In this document: positions 4,159 through 8,815 of the stretch, piece by piece
How positions within the stretch are numbered: the stretch's first letter is position 1
Layout of the letters: each line of letters begins with the position of its first letter
Assembly (NCBI GenBank): GCA_003641695.1
Contig: QNBL01000098.1
Span: 1-8,815, forward strand
Direction of reading: 5' to 3'
Origin: Spirochaetota bacterium
GTDB lineage: Bacteria; Spirochaetota; Spirochaetia; B11-G9
DNA: 8,815 nt
Program-made: the position numbers and the translations under genes
Notes under the pieces: generated by a model
Databases searched by the model: none
Told to the model about the DNA's origin: nothing
What the model saw: only the letters and a program-made list of their open reading frames with translations

Positions 4159-6513
4159 GTGGAAGGCTTTAGCAGACAAAAAATTCAGAAATTTTCCGCT
4201 CTAACGGCTGAATTGGAGGGTAGAATTCAGGGAGTCGGGTTCAGACCCTTTATCTACCGTCTTGCTAGAACCCACAGCTTGAAAGGATGGATAAGAAACT
4301 CATCCCAAGGTGTTCAGATGCATATAGAAGGGGCACCAGATCAGCTAACAGACTTTCTTTCAGAAATAAAATTAAAAGCTCCCCCTGCAGCAAGGGTAGA
4401 AACAATACGAACAAACCCGGCGGAGGTAAAAAACTTCCCCTGTTTTACTATTGTTTCATCGGAAGCATATGCAAAAAACGGTAAAAGCAGTTCTCTCACA
4501 GCAGCGGAAATAAGCCCGGATCTTGCAGTATGCCCGGAATGCCTGGATGATATTAAAAACGATCCTCTGCGTAAGAACTACCCATTCACCAATTGCACAA
4601 ACTGCGGTCCCCGCTTCTCAATAATAAAGGGACTCCCCTACGACAGGAACAAGACAACAATGTCCTCTTTCGTAATGTGCAAACGATGCAGAGGGGAATA
4701 CGAAGATGTTATGGACAGAAGGTTCCATGCCCAGCCCAACAGCTGCAGTTCCTGCGGTCCGGAATATTCTCTTCACACAAAGGGTTCTCCCCTGATAAAG
4801 GGTTCAGAAATCTTTCTGAAAGCAGGGGATATAATAAAAAACGGAGGTATACTAGCAATAAAAGGTATAGGTGGATACCATCTTGCGTGTGACCCATTCA
4901 ACGGGGATACTGTACAAACACTAAGAAAACTTAAAAGCAGAGAGGGGAAACCCTTTGCCCTTATGTTTGCGGACATCAGGATTTTAGAAAACCATGCTCA
5001 CCTTACCGATCTTGACAAAGTGATCCTCCAGTCTCCCCAGGCCCCTATCGTAATACTCAAACAAAAAAAAGAAAGCAGTCTATCACCTGAAGTCAACAGA
5101 GGGCTTGGTTCAATCGGGTGCTTTCTCCCCTACACCCCCTTTTATCACATCTTATTCAACAGCACCGGACTGACGGTACTGCTTCTAACCAGCGGCAACA
5201 GGGGAGGAGAACCGATAGTCAAAGATAACAATGAAGCTCTATCCGTTTTTCTTGAAGAAACAGATGGAGTGCTTACCTATAACAGGGAGATTCATAACAG
5301 ATGTGACGATTCCGTTGGTTTTACCGCCAATAATAGTTTCAGACTGATCAGAAGATCCAGGGGTTATGCTCCTGATTCAATTAAACTCAGCCTTAATACA
5401 GATTCAGTCTTTGCTGCAGGGGGAGATCTCAAGAGTACCTTCTGTATTGGAAAAGGTAAAAAGTCAATCATGAGCCAGCATATCGGGAATCTTGAAAACC
5501 CCGAAACCTACGCATTCTACACAAGTACCGTGGAACGGTTCAGCACGCTCTTTAACTTTACCCCGAAAGCAGTGATTTATGATCTCCATCCAGGGTACAG
5601 ATCAACATTCCACGCAAAATCCATGGGGATCCCGGCTCTTCCGGTACAGCACCACCATGCACATATTGCTTCCTGCCTTGCAGAAAACGGTGAAATGGAT
5701 CCTGTAATAGGTTTCAGCTTTGACGGTACCGGATACGGTGATGACGGTACTATCTGGGGAGGGGAAGTATTTGTAGCTGATCTCCTGGGTTATAACAGAA
5801 AGCTTCATCTAAAGTATATTCCCCTTCCGGGAGGAGATAAAGCTGTCCTTGAACCCTGGAGGACAGCTCTCGCTGCACTTAAAACATCCTTTGGCGGATC
5901 CTCTGGATCCTCCGCTGGATCCTCCGTCCCTCTGGAAATGCCTTTTTTAAGAGAAATCGATCCATCAAAAGCAGAAATGATACTCAATATGATCGATAAA
6001 AATATAAACACCCCCCTGACATCCAGTATGGGAAGGCTATTTGATGCTGCTGCTGCCATGCTCGGCCTCTGCAGCTTTTCCACATTCGAAGCGGAAGGAC
6101 CTATCAGGCTTGAAGCCCTGGCTGGAGAAGCGGTGAATGAGTTCTACCCCCTCCCCTTTTCCCTTGATTCCGGAGAAATTGATACCGCTGAGTTGATAGT
6201 TGAAATGAGCAGAGACATCCTGAAGGGAACACGTACATCCGTAATCGCCTCCCAATTTCATAATTCGATAATCAGACTTGTTTTAAATGCTGCTGCAGCT
6301 CTAAAGAAAGAAACCGGTATTAATAAAACTGCCCTTTCCGGAGGAGTATTCAACAACAGGAGAATCCTTACAGGTTGTGAGCAGATCCTCAAGGAAAACG
6401 GCTTTACCGTTTTAACCCAATCAAAGATCCCTTGCGGGGACGGAGGATTGTCCCTGGGACAACTTGCAGTCGGAGCTGCAAAATTAGCGAGAGGAGAAAT
6501 TTCATGTGTCTAA
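4159..6513 (+). CDS. hypF: HypF carbamoyltransferase, [NiFe]-hydrogenase maturation
   Basis: Cytoplasmic enzyme that takes the carbamoyl group from carbamoyl phosphate, adenylates it and transfers it to the HypE C-terminal cysteine, the first step in making the iron cyanide ligands. At 784 residues it is full length. The N-terminal acylphosphatase-like domain has the V26-G-F-R29 signature. Two zinc-binding cysteine sets follow: C125-x2-C128 with C146-x2-C149, and C174-x2-C177 with C196-x2-C199. A YrdC-like domain (about 210-400) contains SREGKPFALMF and SGNRGGEPI. The C-terminal Kae1-like domain has H498-H-H-A-H502 and D522-GTGYGDDGTIWGGE. A Gly/Ser-rich insert coded by a small DNA repeat lies near residues 579-590. 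The GTG start is set by GGAGG (4150-4154). The gene's end overlaps hypC by 10 nt. All expected catalytic motifs are present. Confidence 0.97.
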   Translation: MEGFSRQKIQKFSALTAELEGRIQGVGFRPFIYRLARTHSLKGWIRNSSQGVQMHIEGAPDQLTDFLSEIKLKAPPAARVETIRTNPAEVKNFPCFTIVSSEAYAKNGKSSSLTAAEISPDLAVCPECLDDIKNDPLRKNYPFTNCTNCGPRFSIIKGLPYDRNKTTMSSFVMCKRCRGEYEDVMDRRFHAQPNSCSSCGPEYSLHTKGSPLIKGSEIFLKAGDIIKNGGILAIKGIGGYHLACDPFNGDTVQTLRKLKSREGKPFALMFADIRILENHAHLTDLDKVILQSPQAPIVILKQKKESSLSPEVNRGLGSIGCFLPYTPFYHILFNSTGLTVLLLTSGNRGGEPIVKDNNEALSVFLEETDGVLTYNREIHNRCDDSVGFTANNSFRLIRRSRGYAPDSIKLSLNTDSVFAAGGDLKSTFCIGKGKKSIMSQHIGNLENPETYAFYTSTVERFSTLFNFTPKAVIYDLHPGYRSTFHAKSMGIPALPVQHHHAHIASCLAENGEMDPVIGFSFDGTGYGDDGTIWGGEVFVADLLGYNRKLHLKYIPLPGGDKAVLEPWRTALAALKTSFGGSSGSSAGSSVPLEMPFLREIDPSKAEMILNMIDKNINTPLTSSMGRLFDAAAAMLGLCSFSTFEAEGPIRLEALAGEAVNEFYPLPFSLDSGEIDTAELIVEMSRDILKGTRTSVIASQFHNSIIRLVLNAAAALKKETGINKTALSGGVFNNRRILTGCEQILKENGFTVLTQSKIPCGDGGLSLGQLAVGAAKLARGEISCV
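5896..5925 (+). repeat. Three-copy GGATCCTC repeat inside hypF
   Basis: GGATCCTC begins at 5896, 5905 and 5917, with units of 9 and 12 bases, so it stays in frame. It encodes Gly-Ser-Ser-Gly-Ser-Ser-Ala-Gly-Ser-Ser, a flexible low-complexity insert in the C-terminal domain just after KTSFG. Its near-identity at DNA level suggests recent slippage expansion. Confidence 0.75.
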
Positions 6514-6728
6514 GCATTCCTGCAGAAATCATCAATATCAATAAAGATAAAGCTACTGTAAGTGTAGGAGGAACCAGGTATCAGGCGGATATATCGATGG
6601 TTGACGGAGTTAGCCCCGGAGATTTCATTCTTCTCCATTCAGGATATGCAATCGGGAAGATTGACAGTACCAAAGCTATAAAGACTCTTGCTTTAATGGA
6701 AGAGATAAAAAGGAAAGCGGGTGATTAA
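6504..6728 (+). CDS. hypC: HypC/HybG-type hydrogenase maturation chaperone
   Basis: A 74-residue chaperone that binds HypD to assemble and carry the Fe(CN)2CO unit and then delivers it to the hydrogenase large-subunit precursor. It starts MCLSIPAEI; the essential Cys2 after the initiator Met is present, as is the family segment LLHSGYAIGKID near residues 43-54. Length and the beta-barrel pattern are normal. The ATG at 6504 is chosen because the protein must begin Met-Cys and because GAGAGGAG (6489-6496) lies 7 nt upstream; longer in-frame starts within hypF are rejected. It overlaps hypF by 10 nt and hypD by 8 nt, so the proteins are probably made in coupled amounts. Confidence 0.96.
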   Translation: MCLSIPAEIININKDKATVSVGGTRYQADISMVDGVSPGDFILLHSGYAIGKIDSTKAIKTLALMEEIKRKAGD

Positions 6729-7830
6729 ATACATAAGTGAGTATAGAGACAAAAAACTCATTGAGGATACTCTTTCTGAAATTAGGCGCATTAGCCATAA
6801 ACCTGTAACACTAATGGAAGTCTGCGGCGGCCACACGATGTCACTGCATAAGAACGGCATCCCTGCCCTCCTCCCCGGAACAATCAAACTGCTCTCTGGC
6901 CCGGGTTGTCCTGTATGTGTAACCTCCCGGAGATTTATCGATAACGCCGTTGCTGCCGGGCGAATGAAAGATACTGTGGTAACAACCTTCGGAGATCTTA
7001 TCAGAGTACCGGGATCAGAAACTTCCCTTGAAAAAGAGAAAGCAGATGGCCGCGATATACGGATTGTGTACTCCTCAGCAGATGCACTGAAAATTGCCTC
7101 AGAGAATCCTAACAAAAAAGTAATCTTCCTCGGTATAGGTTTTGAGACAACGGCACCATCCAGTGCTGTTGCAATTCTCAGGGCGCAACGGGAGACCCTC
7201 AATAATTTCTATATCCTTTCAGCTCACAAGGTAATGCCGCCGGCGATGGCTGCACTTATCGACAAAGGAGTCAAGATAGACGGTTATATTTGTCCGGGAC
7301 ATGTGAGCACCATTGCCGGCTCAAACATGTACCTTCCTTTGGTTGAAAATTACGGAGTCGGATGCGTGGTTTCAGGGTTCGAACCCCTGGACCTGCTTCA
7401 GACCATATACATGCTGGTAAGGCAGCATGAAGAAGGTTCTGTGAAAGTGGAAAACCAGTACATTAGAGCGGTAACACCCGAAGGCAACCTTAAGGCCATA
7501 GAGCAAATGGACAAGGTCTTCGAACCTGATAACGACTGGTGGAGGGGGCTCGGTGTTATACCTGAGAGCGGTTTGAAAATAAAGGATGAATATAAAGCCT
7601 TTGATGCGTACAGCCAATTTCAGCTGGATGAGGAAATGGATGCATCATTTATCGAAGAGGAAGAGGGCTGCAGATGTGCAGATGTTCTCAAAGGTATTAT
7701 TTCTCCCCCTGAATGTTCTTTTTTCGGAACCAGATGTACCCCGGAAGATCCTGCAGGAGCATGCATGGTATCCAGCGAAGGCGCCTGTGCTGCCTGGTTC
7801 AGATATTCCGGAAAAGGATTAGTACTATGA
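6721..7830 (+). CDS. hypD: HypD, Fe(CN)2CO assembly scaffold with [4Fe-4S] cluster
   Basis: A 369-residue cytoplasmic iron-sulfur protein that, with HypC, holds the iron while cyanide groups from HypE and carbon monoxide are added. Conserved family motifs are all visible: MEV-C35-G-G-H38 (substrate iron site), the thiol pair GPG-C63-P-V-C66, GFETTAP, CPGHVS and GFEPLDLL. The C-terminal cluster region carries C317-R-C319, C332, C339, C348 and C356, which supply the four [4Fe-4S] ligands and the extra conserved cysteines. The GTG start overlaps the hypC stop; only a weak AAGGAAA site precedes it, so translation probably depends on coupling. The stop overlaps the hypE ATG as ATGA. There is no sign of damage. 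Confidence 0.97.
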   Translation: MIKYISEYRDKKLIEDTLSEIRRISHKPVTLMEVCGGHTMSLHKNGIPALLPGTIKLLSGPGCPVCVTSRRFIDNAVAAGRMKDTVVTTFGDLIRVPGSETSLEKEKADGRDIRIVYSSADALKIASENPNKKVIFLGIGFETTAPSSAVAILRAQRETLNNFYILSAHKVMPPAMAALIDKGVKIDGYICPGHVSTIAGSNMYLPLVENYGVGCVVSGFEPLDLLQTIYMLVRQHEEGSVKVENQYIRAVTPEGNLKAIEQMDKVFEPDNDWWRGLGVIPESGLKIKDEYKAFDAYSQFQLDEEMDASFIEEEEGCRCADVLKGIISPPECSFFGTRCTPEDPAGACMVSSEGACAAWFRYSGKGLVL

Positions 7831-8815
7831 AGGGCATCATCACCATGGACCATGGAAGTGGATACGGCAGGACATCTGAGCTTATCGAGGCATTATTTTT
7901 AAAGTATTTCTCAGGTTCTTCCCTCGCGGAGCAAAGCGATAGTGCTGTTGTTGAAGGGAGTTCTTTAAAGATAGCATTTACAACAGACTCCTTCGTTGTT
8001 AAACCGGTATTCTTTCCCGGAGGAGATATTGGAAAACTTTCAGTATGCGGAACCGTAAACGATCTCGCCGTATGTGGTGCTGAACCGAAGTATATATCCT
8101 GCGGATTTATTCTTGAAGAGGGGCTGCCTATAGAAGACCTGGAGAAAATAGCCGTTTCCATGGCTGAAACAGCAGCAGACTGCGGTGTCAGCATTGTAAC
8201 CGGGGACACAAAGGTTGTCGAAAAGGGATTCTGTGACAGTCTTTACATAAATACATCCGGAATCGGCTTTGTCAGGAAAGAATATTCCGGAATTGGGCAG
8301 GCAGAGGGCTTAATGAAGGGAGACAGCATCATTGTAAATGGAACTGTCGCCGAACATGGTCTTGCGGTTCTCTCTTTAAGAAATTCCTTTGAAAACTCCA
8401 TAGTCTCTGACTGCACACCTTTAAACTCAATGATTCATAAATGTCTCGACACAGGAGCACAGATAAAATTTATCCGCGATGCAACGAGAGGAGGAATCGC
8501 TTCAGTTCTCTCCGAATTGGCAGAAAAGTGCTGTCTGGGGATAGAACTTGATGAGGACTCAATACCGATAAAGGACGAGGTCCAGGGACTCTGTGAAATT
8601 CTGGGTTTTGATCCTCTTTACATTGCAAACGAGGGGAAGGTGATTATTGCCGTCTCCGAAGAGGATACAGATTTGGTGCTGGCAACTTTACGAGGGACGG
8701 AGGAAGGGAAAAACAGTGCAGTCATTGGTAAAGTAACCAATAAACATCCAGGGGAGATTGTAATTAACACCGCTGCGGGGGGACGGAGGATTGTGGATAT
8801 CCCTGCAGGGACCCA
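7827..8815 (+). CDS. hypE: HypE, carbamoyl dehydratase, truncated by window edge
   Basis: Cytoplasmic PurM/AIR-synthase-like enzyme that dehydrates the thiocarbamate on its own C-terminal cysteine to thiocyanate, using ATP, and donates cyanide to the HypC-HypD complex. The open frame runs to the window end (329 complete codons). It begins MKGIITMDHGSGYGR, followed by GGDIGKLSVCGTVNDLAVCG (65-84) with D79, GDTKVV (126-131) and the glycine-rich RDATRGGIASVL (217-228), all typical of the fold. The last readable residues, RRIVDIPAGT, indicate that only about ten residues, including the expected PRIC end, are missing. The ATG overlaps the hypD stop (ATGA), with AAGGA (7814-7818) upstream. Identity is secure; the catalytic cysteine cannot be checked here. 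Confidence 0.96.
   Translation, partial: MKGIITMDHGSGYGRTSELIEALFLKYFSGSSLAEQSDSAVVEGSSLKIAFTTDSFVVKPVFFPGGDIGKLSVCGTVNDLAVCGAEPKYISCGFILEEGLPIEDLEKIAVSMAETAADCGVSIVTGDTKVVEKGFCDSLYINTSGIGFVRKEYSGIGQAEGLMKGDSIIVNGTVAEHGLAVLSLRNSFENSIVSDCTPLNSMIHKCLDTGAQIKFIRDATRGGIASVLSELAEKCCLGIELDEDSIPIKDEVQGLCEILGFDPLYIANEGKVIIAVSEEDTDLVLATLRGTEEGKNSAVIGKVTNKHPGEIVINTAAGGRRIVDIPAGT

Noticed and set aside
6432..6503. Longer start for hypC within hypF
   Set aside because: HypC function requires Cys as residue 2 after Met, which is met only by the ATG at 6504 with its own GAGGAG site.
6693..7202. Minus-strand open frame of 169 codons opposite hypC/hypD
   Set aside because: It lies antisense to strongly conserved HypD coding sequence, has no recognisable family or ribosome site, and is a codon-bias shadow.
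7799..8209. Minus-strand open frame of 136 codons opposite hypE
   Set aside because: Antisense to the conserved HypE N-terminal domain; composition is that of a reverse-frame shadow with Ser/Pro-rich low-complexity sequence.
1..8815. CRISPR array, tRNA, transposase or phage genes
   Set aside because: No regularly spaced repeats, tRNA-like cloverleaf, terminal inverted repeats or mobile-element protein motifs were seen on either strand.

Overview
The window reads as an accessory-metabolism segment of an anaerobic, probably Gram-negative bacterium. It combines nickel (or cobalt) transport with [NiFe]-hydrogenase maturation, and a two-component system lies between them. Base composition is moderately AT-rich by eye, and intergenic DNA is markedly AT-rich. 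One TTG start and two GTG starts are used. I cannot name the phylum from sequence alone; Spirochaetota- or Desulfobacterota-like lineages are guesses only.

Region 1 (1-1456, +): the 3' part of a DUF1007-type periplasmic protein whose mature HPH N-terminus and EF-hand-like loop are visible. It overlaps a NicO/RcnA-type Ni/Co membrane transporter by 11 nt. Region 2 (1457-2051): a small minus-strand four-helix membrane protein of unknown function, flanked by a stem-loop on one side and a divergent, repeat-bearing promoter region on the other. Region 3 (2052-3656, +): a stand-alone receiver-domain response regulator followed 9 nt later by a cytoplasmic histidine kinase. The kinase's sensory part is an N-terminal Rossmann dinucleotide-binding domain rather than a PAS or membrane domain. 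Region 4 (3647-3997, -): a small single-domain cupin that overlaps the kinase gene tail to tail by 10 bp. Region 5 (4019-4158): an AT-rich divergent intergenic region with a good sigma70-like promoter whose -10 lies under a 16-bp imperfect palindrome.

Region 6 (4159 to the end, +): hypF-hypC-hypD-hypE, a translationally coupled operon in which every junction overlaps (10, 8 and 4 nt). HypF and HypE make the cyanide ligands from carbamoyl phosphate, and HypC and HypD assemble the Fe(CN)2CO unit of [NiFe]-hydrogenase. hypE runs off the window and lacks only its last residues, including the expected C-terminal cysteine. hypA, hypB and the hydrogenase structural genes are not present here.

Working model (inference): the transporter supplies nickel and the Hyp proteins build the iron part of the active site. 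The Rossmann-kinase/receiver pair may report the NAD(H) redox state to hydrogen metabolism. The kinase architecture is the most interesting feature of the window. There is no gene-free stretch over 300 bases, and I saw no tRNA, rRNA, CRISPR array or insertion sequence.
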